The notes below the pieces were generated by a model, which did not search any database, had not been told where the DNA came from, and worked only from the letters and a program-made list of their open reading frames with translations. Below, piece after piece: positions 1-12,798 of a DNA stretch of 64,000 bases. The translations under genes and the position numbers were made by a program. The DNA is from Macropodus opercularis. Lineage: Eukaryota; Chordata; Actinopteri; Anabantiformes; Osphronemidae. Every line of letters starts with the position of its first letter. Position 1 is the first letter of the stretch. The stretch is taken from the NCBI GenBank assembly GCA_030770545.1, contig CM061100.1:14624501-14688500 (forward strand), in the 5' to 3' direction.

Positions 1-1219
1 AGCATTTTATCGGTGGTGACAGTCTGTGAAGATACGTCAGCAACAAATGAGTCTGAAGCTCTGTAATTAACTATAATTGAAGATATTATGTGATAAAAAC
101 TAAGTCACGTCAAAGCAACCCTCTAAATTTCTGGACAGTCTCAGGGTTTGTCCTGCATTTGAAATGTTTCTCGAACATCTCGCGCATGACAACACGGCTG
201 TTGACACTATAGGGCAGAAAAAAGCAGACTTATATTTGTGCTGTACATTTAGTCAGCTCACTGCTTTGTTGTGTTATTATGGACCCAATCATTGCAGTAA
301 CTACATTAAAATATGAAAAGGTAAAGTTGTAGAGTTCTAGTACGAAGACAAGGGAACAACTGAGTTCACAGAGCTCTTCTCTCCAACCTCCCGTCCATCG
401 CTACAGTGCCTTGTCAGAAAGACATTAGGTCTTCAGATGCGAAAAAGGGAAGGAGGAAACAAACGACACAACGTGCTGATTAAAAATGAATGGGCCTCCA
501 GTAGATGGTGTGTGTTTGTGTGTGTGTGCTGTTAGCAATTAACCGTGAGACTTCAGAACAGATGAAGGGGAAAACATTTACCAGGATTTTCACACAGTGA
601 TGTATTGTTTAATTCCATTTGGCTACTTCTGGGCTGTCAGCCGCCTTCTTTCACTCACTACTGTTAGTTACTTACTAGTGACTTTCATCGTTTCTCACAT
701 CTCACTGCTGATGAGATTTCTGTACGTGAGCGAGAAAGAGCCTCTGTTTGACTTCGAATACAGTCACGTCAGCTGAAGCTCCGTATGAGTCACGAGCGTC
801 CGAACCAGGAGGGGGAGTAGACACATTATCCAAGGAGGGGAAAACACAGACGTTAGAGGACTGAGAGGAGAGAGGAAAAGAAATAGAGAAACAGGAAGAC
901 AGAAGGTTCAGGAGAAAGAAAAGAAGCAGAATTACTCTTTAGAAAAGGACGAGCACAACAAGAGAAGGAAGAAAATGATAACGATAAGACAACATGACCT
1001 GTGACGACACGTGTGTGTGTGCAGCACTAACAGGGAACAGTCTCTCTCACGCACGAGGTAATGACGTCGACACACACAAGCAAAGCGTAAAGGAGTGACC
1101 TGCGTTAAAATAATGCCTGGCTCCATAGTAGGAGACACATGCATATTACCTGCATATATTTATTTTACTAGAATTATTGTTATTACGATGGAGGCTTGAT
1201 CCGTAGACAAGTAAATGTA

Positions 1220-2125
1220 CAGTTGTAAGAAAAAGTATGTGGACCCGTAGGGATTTCATGGATTTCTGCATAAATTGGTCATAACAATAGAAAAACACAG
1301 TTTGCTTAAGCTAATGCTGGACAAACATGATATGTTTTCATGTTTTTAGTGAACATAACATGTGAACATTCTCAGAGCAGGTGGATAAAGTATGTGAACC
1401 CTCAGCTGATTGAAGAGCTAATTGAAGCCAGGAGTCAACAACCTGGAGTCCAGTCAATGTGAGAAAAGGCCCAGATCACCAACATCTACACCTCATCACT
1501 GGAAACATGGTGGAGGAGCATCATGGTTTGGGGCTTTGCTGCCTCAGGGCCTGGACGGTTTACTGTCACTGATGGAAAAATGATTCCAAGGTTTATGAAG
1601 TAAAACCTCAGACCATCTGCCACCAACTGAAGCCACAGAGGATGGTGATGCAACAGGACCACGACCCAAAGCATAGCAGCAAATCAACAACAGAGAACAT
1701 CCTCCTTCTGGACTGGACCAGTCAGAGTCTGAACCTCAACCCAACTGAGACGCTGTGGCAGGACCTGAAGAGACGATTCACACCAAACGTCCAAGAACAT
1801 TGATGCCCTGAAACAGTTTAGTAAAGAGGAAACGTCCAAAATTCCTCCAGACCGTTGAGCAGGTCTGATCTGCAGCTACAGGAAACGTTTGGTTGAGGAG
1901 GGTCGACCAGTTATTAAGGCCAAAGGTTCACATACTTCACCACCTGCTCTGAGAACGTTCACATGTTATGTCCAATAAAAACATAGAATGTTTGTGCAGC
2001 ATTAGTTTAAGTAAACTGTGTTTGTCTATTGTTGTGACTTAGATGAAGATCAGAACATGTTTATGACTGATTTATGCAGAAATCCATGAAATCACAAAGG
2101 GTTGAGATACTTTTTCTAGCAACTG
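1220..2125 (+). mobile_element. Tc1-like DNA transposon, copy 1, defective
   Basis: The element is flanked by TA (1218-1219 and 2126-2127), the Tc1/mariner target duplication. It has long inverted ends of about 200 bp starting CAGTTG, and each end carries an inner and an outer copy of aaagtatgtg(a/g)accc, an IR/DR arrangement like Sleeping Beauty-type elements. The interior encodes transposase pieces in broken frames: WWRSIMVWGFAAS, then RMVMQQDHDPKHSSKSTTEN and SLNLNPTETLWQDLK, which hold the last Asp and Glu of the DDE catalytic set. The N-terminal half, including the DNA-binding domain, is absent, so it is non-autonomous. Confidence 0.92.
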
Positions 2126-2347
2126 TACCTGAAGCTTTTTCTCTTGTTGCTGTAAATGTGTTAATACTGATCTGCAGGATGAAGAAATAACTGAGGACGT
2201 AAAGCTCAAAACCGCAGGGAGTCCCAGTGGATGCAGCTCTATATGAACCCAGTTATGAATGATGAATTCTTCCTACAAACCACGGAGAGAGCAGAATGAG
2301 TCCGACTGCTTTTAATATCGTTAGGGTCAAAAGCATGTGGGACACTA

Positions 2348-2364
2348 TAATATATATATATATA
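2348..2364 (+). repeat. (TA)n microsatellite
   Basis: A short run of about eight TA units. Confidence 0.9.
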
Positions 2365-2766
2365 AATAAACGGAATGAAGACAAAACCTTCCCAACATGA
2401 ACACGCGTCCAAAAAGGAAAAGGTCCATCTGCTATGGAGAGATGCCTTCATGAACGTTTAACAGGTTCAAAACCAGCAGAAACAAACAAAGACGCCAACA
2501 AACCGAGATTCAGCCGAACAGGAACAGAGTGTGGAGAAGGAAGAGAAGCAGCTCAGGACCCGAAGCAACCACCGTCATGGGTCAAACCTGGGGGAGGCAG
2601 AGTTCTGCTACAGCAGCCGTAGGTTTGGCTGCAAATGGGCCCAGATGGAGTTTACCAAGGTGAGGGCACATGTAGAGCTGTACTCTCTGCTGCCATTCAG
2701 GCAAATAAACAGCAGCTATTCGAAGGCTAATGGCCTCGTCAGTCACTCATCTTCATCCACATGAGT

Positions 2767-3051
2767 TTAACCCTCATGCAGCCTTCGAGGGGTCAAAACG
2801 ACCCCACTGTAAACTAGGGGGCACTCAAAGATGAAAAACACACACAAGGGTTGGATCGAACAGCTTTTGTGGGTGTTACATCCAAGCAATGAACACGTGT
2901 TGGTCTTCTGATGAACAAGTTCATCCAACCGTTCATCTAGATAAAGTGTGTTGTGATTTATTGTCTGTTTTATCCAACCCTTGTGTGGTTTTTGAGCTTA
3001 GAGCGCCCCCTGTTTTCCTTTTGATATCGTCGAAGGCTGCACGAGGGTTAA
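2767..3051 (+). mobile_element. piggyBac-like MITE with TTAA duplications
   Basis: TTAA occurs at both edges (2767-2770 and 3048-3051). Just inside are inverted ends CCCTCATGCAGCCTTCGA and its near-exact complement (one mismatch in 18). A further inner inverted pair (cacaagggttggatc and tatccaacccttgtg) is present. At 285 bp with no coding capacity, it is a non-autonomous element; TTAA target sites and CCCT ends point to the piggyBac superfamily. Confidence 0.88.
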
Positions 3052-3307
3052 AATGGTTGAAATGCTGTAAATAGTAAATGACAGTATTATCGTTGCTCAG
3101 TCACATCTTTACGGTTTGATTTCAAATTCACTGCAGTGGTATAACTAAGTCAAAACCTGTGGGAACATGAAAGGTTTGAAAGACACGATGACAATGTGCC
3201 TAAAAGATGAGCAGAGCAGGACTAGGACTCAAAAAACGTAAAAGTTTAAAAGTTGTTACAACTGAAGACTCGTCAAAAGCTAAAGTTGCTTCAAGTGTCA
3301 AGGTGCT

Positions 3308-3425
3308 TCTGACATATTCATTCATTCATCCATCCATCTTCTATCTACCTATCATCTGTCCCAGCTGTCTATGGGCCAGAGGCAGGTTCAGCCTGGATCC
3401 CATCCTCCTTCAGGAGACGGTCACA
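3308..3425 (+). repeat. Fish retroposon fragment
   Basis: A CATT/CATC simple repeat leads into cccagctgtctatgggccagaggcagg, a segment widely repeated in teleost genomes. It is degenerate and short. Confidence 0.5.
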
Positions 3426-3737
3426 CGGTGAGTGGCACCAGAAGAACCAAGAACGAAACATGCAGATCAACTAGTAGCTGAAGCCAATGACAGCTGTGAA
3501 CACGAATCAAATCAGACATGAGCACAGACATGATCTGTGCTTTGAGGAATCACACACTTAAACAGGTTTGGGCCAAACTGATGCTTTAACTAATTACAAC
3601 AACTAAAAATCAATAATTATTCAGGGAGACCCAACATGCAAAAACAGCCAACACCTCCTCTTGATCCTCAGAGAGAAGCAGTAGGAGGGATGGCAGCAGC
3701 AGATGTAGCATCGTGACCAGTGCCGGGTTGCACACAT

Positions 3738-3762
3738 CTCCTCCTCCTCCTCCTCCTCCTCT
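3738..3762 (+). repeat. (CTC)n microsatellite
   Basis: About seven CTC units in a pyrimidine-rich tract. On the minus strand it would read Glu- or Gly/Arg-rich, which keeps frames open by composition. Confidence 0.9.
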
Positions 3763-5369
3763 TCCTCGTTTTCTTCACCTTCTCTCTCCTTCTGCCTCCG
3801 TCACCAGGCAACTAGCCTTTTCTCCTTCCCCTGCCTTATCTCCTTCTCTCTCATCTCGGTCACTCCCCCTCTCCTCATGCATTAAACGTCCCTCCATCCT
3901 GGCCATGCATTCGGTGTAACATTGATCCTCAGGAGGCCTGGTTTCCGCTCATAAACACTCCATTAAGAAAGGCAAGAAACATCTCACTTACAGCTTATTG
4001 GCTTCTGGACCTTCAGCAAGAGGTGTTTGAAATCTGGGAGATTAGAAAACCTCTCTGAAAGACTATTCCATCACTTACACTCAGCGGCAACGTTGAAACC
4101 TGAAAACTAGAACTCATATGTGCACCACAGTCATGAGAGAGGCCCAGTTTACTGAGCAGCCACACGGTTCACTTAGCACATGGACACTGATATGGCTTCA
4201 GTAGTCACGTACCAGCTAGACTTTCAATAACTCGTTCATAAAACTGAAGATGCTCCTTCATGACTTGTCTCCATTTTCTAAAAAGAAAGACTTTCAGACT
4301 GACAACACATTTCTTTTGATGGCTTGAACTACAGTTGGCCACTCTATTAAATTTTCCATTCGATATGAACATGAAGATGGCTCCATGGCCGTCACAGCAG
4401 CTGAGGGCGACAATACTCCCAGTGAAAGCCAATCATGAGACGGTGGTGATATGGAAAGAAACATGCGCAGCCATACGACTTCGTGACAAAGTCATGTCAC
4501 CAGTATCGCTCTTGCAAGACAATAAACAATCTAATGAGATGAGCTCTGCATGAATACACATACTGATAATAGAGAACACAAACGCTTGAAATGTCTCCTA
4601 TGTGCAGAAAAGATGACAAGCAAACGCTAAATATTAAATATTAAAAGGCAAATGAACACAAGTGTAACGAGGAGCGATCTTGTTTGCAGACAAACGAGCT
4701 GCTGCTTCGGCTCATTTAAAGCTGGCTGCCAGCTGCTGTCCCACACAGTGAAGGCGTCACAGGAGACAACGTTGACTATACGCTCATTGATTTGATCTCA
4801 CGTTTAGGATGTGACAGAAGCAAGCACCAGAGGAAGGGAGAGGTGGTGTAGTTCCTCCACACTCCCTGGTTCCTCACGAGCAGACTTTTTCCAAACGGGT
4901 GCAGATTTCCCTTGAAGCTGTTCTTTCAACGAGCCAAGCACAGACGTCTGAAGTACATCAAGCAAAGTCCCTTCAGTGTGAAAGAGATCAGGGATTGAGC
5001 CGTCAAACACATCTCACAGCTCTTCCAACATTAAAAGGGAAAGTCAGGTATCACAACACAAAAGGGCCCAAACATACATTCTGAGCTAGTCGGGCAGTTC
5101 CAAGCCTCATCTGTCCGCAGTCGGCTCATGAGGAAAGGGTTCAAAACGACGCTACACAACTAGCACAAAGGACAGACAGCGTCTGGTTCGTGTTCTCTGT
5201 CATAGAACATGTTATGACAGATAAGATCGTTGTTATTCTGCTCCAACATCAGCGTGTTGGGAGAACACACTAAACCCGGTGACGGAGCAGGAGAGACATC
5301 ATGTTGACTGATCACTACGTTCACATGGAGTCAGGGCAGCACAGTGTATGTCTTCACAAACAAAGAAGA

Positions 5370-5451
5370 ACCACACACACTCACACTCACACTCACACAC
5401 TCACACACTCACACACACACACACACACACACTCACACACACACTCACACA
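5370..5451 (+). repeat. CA / CTCACA microsatellite
   Basis: About 80 bases alternate ACACACTC and pure CA units. The threonine/histidine-rich frames across it are artefacts. Confidence 0.95.
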
Positions 5452-7557
5452 CTAATGTCCCCAGTGAATTTTGTGCATATGGTTCCATTTATTATTAATG
5501 AGATGAAATGTCTTCTACTCTACTACTGTGCTTTACGGGACAGACAGAGCCTGATTAGCAAACACGTAAAGTGTCCTACAACAATTCAAACATGACTCTT
5601 CAGCGCAGTTAAGGGGAGGAAATGAACAGCACGTTTCCATTTACTATTATTTGCATGGTAAACACTGATTTCATTCAAAAAACACGAGGCCATGTAGAGT
5701 CGACCTTATGCAGACGACCTGTACAGTAGTGTACTGTAAACACCGTGTCCAAGCAGTAACGGCTCTTTTTATCTGTACTTATTATGTTTTGTTGGGTCGG
5801 TTCTGATTTTTCAAGTCTACATTCATGATAATAAATCACCATTTTCTGCCACAGGTTCATTTCTATTTCCCTCCCACAGTGTAAAAAGGGAAAAAGCTTG
5901 GAACCAAAGCACAAAATGTCAAGGCAGCAGTTAAGTCGTGAACATAAATCTACTGTAAAGAAAAATGACAAATGTTGACATTACAAAGGTCGTGTAGAGG
6001 TTTAGCAGCCACACGCTCACGGTGCATCTCTGCTTCAAAGCTTGACTCAATGTCTGAACACATCCAACCATCACCCAACCACCTTGTCCTCCACAACAAT
6101 CTGATTCTGGAGTTAATATGCTCTACAACTGATCTAGACCCTGGGGCCAAACAGCAACTCGCAATGACTGATAATCACTATTTGACCCAGGATGTGTGAG
6201 ACTAGAGGGGGTTAGTGTAGCCCCAAGCAACGAAGAGGATCAGCCACCGATGGCTGGAAGACCTTTCAACCTTCGCCACAACTTAGGCCGTAAACCAGTT
6301 GAAGTCTAATATTTGATTTGATGTTTAGAGACCACAAGAAAAGAACTTTGAAAAGAAGTGTCCAATAAATCAACAGCCTCCGTCAGTGAAACAGCACAAC
6401 ACAGCAACAACTCGCCCATCATGAGAAGCCGTAATCCTGGAATTTATGAGAGAAGATAAAACGGCAGCCGAGGGGAGAGGATGCGCTGCTCATGTGATTT
6501 ACTCCAGGACGGTCTTCAGTATTGATCTTCACTGGTCATACGAAATATTCCTTCATTCTGTGGTAGAGCAGCCTCCGCCAACCACTGCTTTCTTTCTAAC
6601 TAGCACCACGAGACATGATATTAGCCAAGTCAGCATTTTGCCAATATATGAGCAAACATGACAGCCACGAATTATTGCTCAGGGCCCAGCTCAGACTTCG
6701 TGGTCCTCCCCCTAAATCCCACCGCAGACAAAAGGATCAACATCTACGTCTTTTCCCAAACAGACATGAACTAAGTCAGGCCTGTGGAACAAAACTGAAA
6801 ATACAACTGAACAAGTGAATGGGCCAAAATTATGAACTGAAAAATGTACGTTTCTGTAATGTTAGATGAAAAAGCAATGATTGCCGTTATGTGCTGCTCT
6901 TTTAAGTTAACTTAAAAAACTACTTTCTGAAGATTGTGGTTGTTACATTAATCAGATACTTACACAAAGTGTGATTAATACAACACTAATCGCGAGGAGC
7001 ATCCTGCCTCTTTGGCTCGTTCTGCTTTTCAGAAGAGGAGACTCAAGCTCTCCGCCGGTCAGTGCGTCTCCTCCTCTGCTCCACCGCCTCCAGCGTTTAT
7101 CCAGCTGTAAATTATACAGGCTGACTGGCCGACAGAGACAAACACTAACCTGAATGTGTCACAGCGCCAGAGGGAAACTACTAATAAAACGCAAAGGCTG
7201 CTCACAAATCTTCCAATGATAATGATGATTAAATGTAGGGTTTCTAATAAACCACTTAGTTACCATGAGCACAAAAAGAGCAAACTTCATCAAACGGTAG
7301 CAAGGCCAACAGATGAATGTGAAATAACTAAGTTAATTAACCAATCAATCCTTCCATCCACAAAAATATGCCACGGTGAGGTTTTCATAGTCTACACAGA
7401 TGCGTCCCAACATTATCCTTCCCAACAAACCGGGGGACGTCCAGTCCGTCACTGGTTGGTCACACACACAACTGTCTCCGCTTATAGTCCTCTCTCACCT
7501 GTCCCACCCACCTACTACTCCGCATCCAGACGACCTCACCTGGATGACTCACAGGCC

Positions 7558-7842
7558 TCACCGACGTCCTGCACCTTTGTACATCTGCAGGTGTCTGACT
7601 GTGGCTCCTACAGGGCGAGTCCTGTAGCGGAGGCACTGGCCACTGCGTGTACGCGAAGCGAATGAGTTCACTTGTGTCACGGATGCTAGAGAGGCTTCAT
7701 GTAAACAGTTAAAGCAGGTAGATGAGGGAGACGTTTCATCCAAGCGAATAACCGTGATGGAGGCGTCTTTAAAGTCTGCTGATCCAGCTGATGCCGTCTG
7801 TGGAAGGAGACGGTTTGTTTTGCTCCTGAGCTTCTCCAGCAC
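7558..7842 (-). other. Unrecognised 94-codon open frame, open on both strands
   Basis: The minus strand is open for 94 codons (SADFKDASITVIRLDETSPS region) and the plus strand is also open through the same segment. No splice structure or domain is visible. It may derive from a repeat; I cannot assign it. Confidence 0.2.
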
Positions 7843-9399
7843 ACATTCATTTTGAATGAAACACTTCCACTAAAACCTAATTGTGCTGATGGACAATCGT
7901 TTCATGAAACACACACGTTGCCTTGAAGAGAGGAGTGTTACTGCAGTGAGGCCCTCGATCTCAGGTGGAAACCTTATCTATGCATTAATCATCTTAGGAA
8001 GGCTGAACCCTGCTGTTTCTGGTCAATACACTGCAGGTGGGCGGCAGGAAGACGAGGAGAGCGAGAGGAGATGGAGAAAGGCAGAGAGCAAGAAGTAAAG
8101 GCCATGTTGGTTAGGCAGAAACATCCCGGAGTTAAAAGGTGGGAAATCATCACAGCAGAACCTGCCCTCACCCCCAAACTACAGCTTTAATAAGCTAACG
8201 GCTAAAAGCTAAACGACAGGCGCATTAAAGATCAGCAGGTCTGATTCCTGTTCTCTGACTGGAAGACCAAGAGGAGGAAACACATGGATGGAGCAGAGAC
8301 CTTTGATTCTCCAGTCCTGTAGGAACCGTCCTGACCAGGCTTCCACAGTTACACACTTACTTTACTGTTGTCTACAGCTTGTAATGGACCTAAAAGGAGT
8401 AAATCTGAGATTTGTTTTGGTAATAACTTTCAAATTACAAGTCTAGATGAAACATCTTTTGAGACGGATTTTGTTTTCATGGTTTCTTGTCGCTGCTGTT
8501 AAACCTGTTAAATCCTTTTATTTCTGTAAATTCATTCATGCATTTAAGAAATGTTAAGTAATGAATAGCAGCTCAGAGCAAGCGGAGGTCTTCTGCAGAT
8601 AATAACCTCACAAGCCAAATGTAACCTATAATTTGCTTTATGAGTCCATCAGCGAGAAATCAACTTCAAATTAGGAGAGGTGTGAAGCAATAAGCTCGAG
8701 GGACGACAACGGCTCCACCAGACAAACAACGGCTGCTCCCACCATCGCTGCAACCAACCAGAGATGCTGCAGGACAGTCTGAGAAACATTAGCTCTCACT
8801 GGTGACAGCACTTGGCTGAACTGCTTCTAGTTTTTAACAAGGAGAAGCGAATCCCAACAAGCTGAATGTGACTAAAACATGACGACAAAAGCTCTGGGTA
8901 ATAAAAACTGGGAAGGTTCAATTACTAATCTACCGACTTTACAGCAACATGAAGTTTGGTTTTGAGCTCAAAAACCTTCCTAAGATTAAAAACTTATTTC
9001 GCCTCCAACTGGCTTCTGTTCCATCACATTGCAGCTAAGCCTCATGGGTGCGTGAGTACACAGAGCCATCTGTCAAACAAAACGATAATCACAGGATCAT
9101 TAGTGAAAAATAAAGTGTTTCTGAGACAAGGACACTGACGCATGGTCTTAATTAAAATGGTATTAGTGGTAGACAAGGTTATTCCATAGGCAGTGAATAC
9201 TAAACTAGATTACAGCAATCAAACAAAAACATGTTGAGCTTTTATTTAATAAAGGCTGATTTTCCGGCAGCTACGCTCGGGTTTTATTTTACTTCGAGTA
9301 CCGAAACCTAAACTTGATCAAATGACCAGTGGGGTCCTGGAAACGTCCTGTCACCGGGCCCCACCCTCTTCACGGGGGATGGAGCCTGTCAGTCTGACT

Positions 9400-10200
9400 G
9401 CGTGAGTCCGAGCGTGGGCTCTTTTCGCTCCGTTCACGCAACGCACCGCAGTCACTGGTTAACACTGATGTTAGGCTGGATTTGCTCCCACTCAGCCTCA
9501 GTGACATGAAGTGATGAGGTCTGACTCACGGTTGGCTGAGGTCAGTCCAAGCAGCCAGAGTCTGGATCCACACTCCCAGGCCCAGTCTCCCAGCGGGGTG
9601 TCACATAGGAACACGTGCATCATTTGCCTGAGCGGCGCTCAAACGCAGCGGCGCTTTGCATGGACGGCGGCTGATGGAGAGCTGCAGACACTTCGCCGAA
9701 CAGCTGATCCACAGCTGCCTGCGCCGGCTATGACTCATAGCAGGAGCCCTGTGACCCCGCGCGCAGCGGGGCGTCGTTCGCCGGCGGATCTTACCTGTCG
9801 CCCACGTCAAAGAGTCCAACTCAGACGGTTGTCTCAGGTGTCGTCTGCTGCTGCTGCTTGGCCGGTTCGTCTCCTCCTCCTCCGAGACGTCGCATCTCTC
9901 CCACGGTCGTGATCGAGTGGAAAATCCGCGCAGAGTTCACCGCACCTGCCCGGAGCTGGCGTGACGCCCCGGCGCAGAGACGGAGGAGGCGCAGGCGGAG
10001 AAAGCTGGTCCTCGGCTCCGACGGTCCGCAGGGTCTGATGGACGTCGCTCGACTGGCTTCCTCAAGGGGTGGAGGGTTGACGCTCCTGTTGCATTCAGGA
10101 ACTTCTGCGAAACTCGGACTTCTTGGCAGTTAGCAACCGGGATGGTTCTACGTGATTTAATGACAATAAGTCCATTTAACAAGTACACGTTACCTGCTGC
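9400..10200 (-). promoter_or_regulatory. CpG-rich promoter-like block with a minus-strand donor
   Basis: This is the most GC/CpG-rich stretch of the first 12 kb. On the minus strand it contains a near-perfect splice donor (GCGACAG|GTAAGATCC, boundary at about 9795) and a second one (GCAGCAG|GTAACG, about 10192). No ATG opens a frame that reaches the first donor, so any exon here would be 5' UTR. It could be the start of the tentative minus-strand gene or an unrelated promoter. Confidence 0.4.
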
Positions 10201-10259
10201 AGAGCAGTCAACGCCTGACAACGTGTATTCAGGTAGAACAGGCTTGTGCGTGTTCATAT

Positions 10260-12420
10260 GTGGGGCGATTGTGTGTTGGATTATCCATTAACTAAAAGAA
10301 ACTAATCTGAGCATGTTGCTAGAAGCTAAGCGTTACTTAGCCATTAGCTAACATTAGACTGGTTTGGTTTGACCACCATCAGAGTCAGTATATTTATATG
10401 TAGAAACCGTGACTGTGTATTGAAAGAGCCAACATAGACTAGTAATTGAATATTTGCTGTAATTGTTTTTTATTCTAGATTAGGATTATATAAAGGACGC
10501 TGGTTTTTCTTGCAGCCTGTGAAGGCATCTTGGCGTGTGTGGCCACTACATATTAATCTAACTTGGTGGAGATGTGGGTCCTCCGGGTCCTAAACCACCA
10601 CCCGCCTCTTCATGTTGGATTAAATATTCAACAGGTGGAAGCAGCAACTATTTCTCTCAGTTGTGTTGATCACACTGATGCGTATGAACCACACGCTTTC
10701 TGAGCTTTTCTAGTTTTATGTGTAAACTGAGAAAAGTCTGCACTTAAGTAGCAGTAGTAGTTACTGAATCCTTCCTCCACTATTGTTCAGAATGTACTAT
10801 TGATTTTGTTCGTAGATGGAAGAAGCAAATAAAGAGACCAAGCACATTGCTGATTTTTGTCTTTTCACTGGATTTGCTGACCAGCAGGATTGATTTAAAG
10901 CTGGACTGGGTTAAGTCTTCTACTGTTATTGACCAGATGAGACTGTTGTTGCTGTGAATATTTCCTTCACTAATGGTTAATAGGCCTCTTTTACATTTTG
11001 GAGCTATACCTACTTACCAGTTTCCAGTTAACCTTTCAATCAGCTCTTATTGGCTGCATCTCTGTCGTCATGGATACCATGCACCGCTGTAAAAGTGTGA
11101 GGTGCCAAGGCTAATCTTTCATTGACTCCTCAACACACACTCACACATCTTCACATCGTTTTGTGGACACCTGCAGGTATATGTCACGGCTTAGTTCTCA
11201 AATGTAAGTTTAAAGGATGACGACGTTATGGATGTTTCCCACAACGTGAAAGATCTGTAGATTACAGGAATAAGATAAGAAGCCAAAGAATGCAGTGTGA
11301 CATTAACTGTCCCCGCAGCTGCTGTATGTCAAGGCATACATGTTTGCATGTGTGTTTGATCATGCGTGTAATATCAAGCCGTATTTAGCATCAAAGTTTT
11401 ACCACCCAAGCTGTTGCCATAGAGACATAGAGTGGATTCAGCGTGTCATGTTTCTCTGGTCTAATTAGTCAGGAAGTATGGAGACTGACATAGTGTATGA
11501 GGGCCTAAGTGTAAATTAGAATCAGAAAAGATCTGCAAAACTGGAAATGTTGATGAGGGAAGAGAAACTTTAATGTTTTGTAAATAAATAGGATTTACAA
11601 CCTCTGCCTCACATGTTGAATCTTCCTCTGACATACCATGCAAAGAGACATTTTATGTTAGACGTTGATGAACCCTTAAAATCAACATTCTAGCGTGTTA
11701 GCGTGTGTCCATTGCTGGTAATGAGCTTCTACCTGATAAAAAAAAACTATTCTACCAAAGCTCTGGTCGGAAAACACCAAAACTGGCACAACTGAAACTA
11801 GTTCTTTTAAAGAATGCATGACAAGTTAACAAAATAAAAGCTTCAATATACTGAATTGACCATTAGCATTTCAAAAATCTATAACTGTAACTGAGATAAG
11901 AAAAAATGACTGAGCACATGAAAAACATGGAACATAATAAAAAATTAGGCCAACGGCGGCACCTAGTGGTGAAACTGAAGCTGAGCGTCACCAGGCGACT
12001 CTAACCCAGCGCCTACTACTGCGATCACTTATTAACAAATACTGTCAAACTGAAAGAACAACAAGTTAAGTTAATTGCAACAAAACGTGTAGATATGAAT
12101 TCAACAATAATTGTATTTGCGACCTTTTTAACAGCATCAGTTTTTTTCAATATTTGACTCTGGCCACAATAGAGTCAGGAGGTCGTTTTTGCTGTATGCT
12201 GTTTATTACTGATATATGTAAAGAGGTACATGAAAATTAAAAGAGCTGGAAAACAATCCAGTCACTTTCAATTTCATTCAATGTGCAACACGACTTAAAT
12301 GATTGTAATGATTTCTATTAATAATTTTGCATCATTGTTGGTGTCGTAACAATCTGTTTTTCAAACGTAGACCCAGGACAAATATTGTTAAATATGCATC
12401 ACGTGGTGACATAAACGCAA
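10260..12420. other. Intergenic, nothing recognised
   Basis: AT-rich sequence with no open frame over about 60 codons that resembles a protein, no repeat with clear ends, and no RNA gene that I can recognise. Confidence 0.5.
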
Positions 12421-12641
12421 TTTTTTTTTATTTGGCACTTTGCACTTTATGTTTATGTTTATGTTGAGATATGTACATTTTTTCTTTTCTTTTTTGTATA
12501 TAATGTATAACATATATTACTCTTTTTTTGTAACTTTTTTTATTTTTCTTATTTTTTCCAACTGTTTCTCTGCTGCTGCTGGGTCACCAAAATTTCCCCA
12601 CTGCGGGATAAATAAAGTCTTATCTTATCTTATCTTATCTC
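12420..12641 (+). repeat. AT-rich LINE-type 3' tail with (CTTAT)n
   Basis: A T-rich stretch leads to ttccccactgcgggataaataaag and then (CTTAT)5, the standard 3' terminus of many fish L2-like LINEs and derived SINEs. It ends about 80 bases before the brcc3 promoter. Confidence 0.6.
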
Positions 12642-12699
12642 TGATATAGTCTCGTTAAGTTAAGCGGAACCTACATACACACCTGTTGTAGCAACACGG

Positions 12700-12798
12700 A
12701 ATGTTTTTAAGCTGCACTTTAAGACGGAAGTGGATTCCGGTTATTCCTGTTTATGTTTTGATCTTCTCCAGGAAGAGACGGCTTGATTTGCGAAGACA
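12700..12798 (+). promoter_or_regulatory. brcc3: brcc3 proximal promoter / 5' UTR
   Basis: The sequence just upstream of the brcc3 ATG carries an ETS-type core (ACGGAAGTGG at 12724-12733) followed by ATTCCGG, which is typical of TATA-less housekeeping promoters. No splice acceptor is obvious before the ATG, so the 5' UTR may be contiguous with the coding exon. The transcription start cannot be placed from sequence alone. Confidence 0.35.

Larger units (their letters stand above)
337..6122 (-). other. Tentative multi-exon minus-strand gene, family unknown
   Basis: Reading leftward, candidate exons are 6122-6021, 5159-5078, 4970-4878, 4597-4564, 4277-4213, 4054-3992, 2689-2656, 860-706 and 430-337 (TAG). 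Each has AG before and GT after. The first six are phase-compatible, as are the last three, but the join between the two groups needs a missing exon: an open stretch at 3947-3779 fits phase but would imply a 44-nt intron. The best-looking pieces are KWRQVMKEHLQFYERVIESL, RFSNLPDFKHLLLKVQKPIS and DVTVFEVKQRLFLAHVQ. No family is recognised. Because splice-like signals and short open frames arise by chance, this is a hypothesis only. Confidence 0.25.

Noticed and set aside
3779..3947. Open minus-strand stretch rich in Glu/Gly/Arg as an exon linking the two groups of the tentative minus-strand gene
   Set aside because: Phase fits, but the acceptor would leave a 44-nt intron and the openness is explained by the purine-rich complement of a CTC tract.
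5301..5595. Threonine/histidine-rich open frames
   Set aside because: They cross the CA/CTCACA microsatellite and have no other protein-like content.
9601..9819. Minus-strand frame beginning DSLTWATG as a coding first exon
   Set aside because: The frame opens with TTG, has no ATG upstream, and the following GTAAGA donor makes a non-coding exon more likely.
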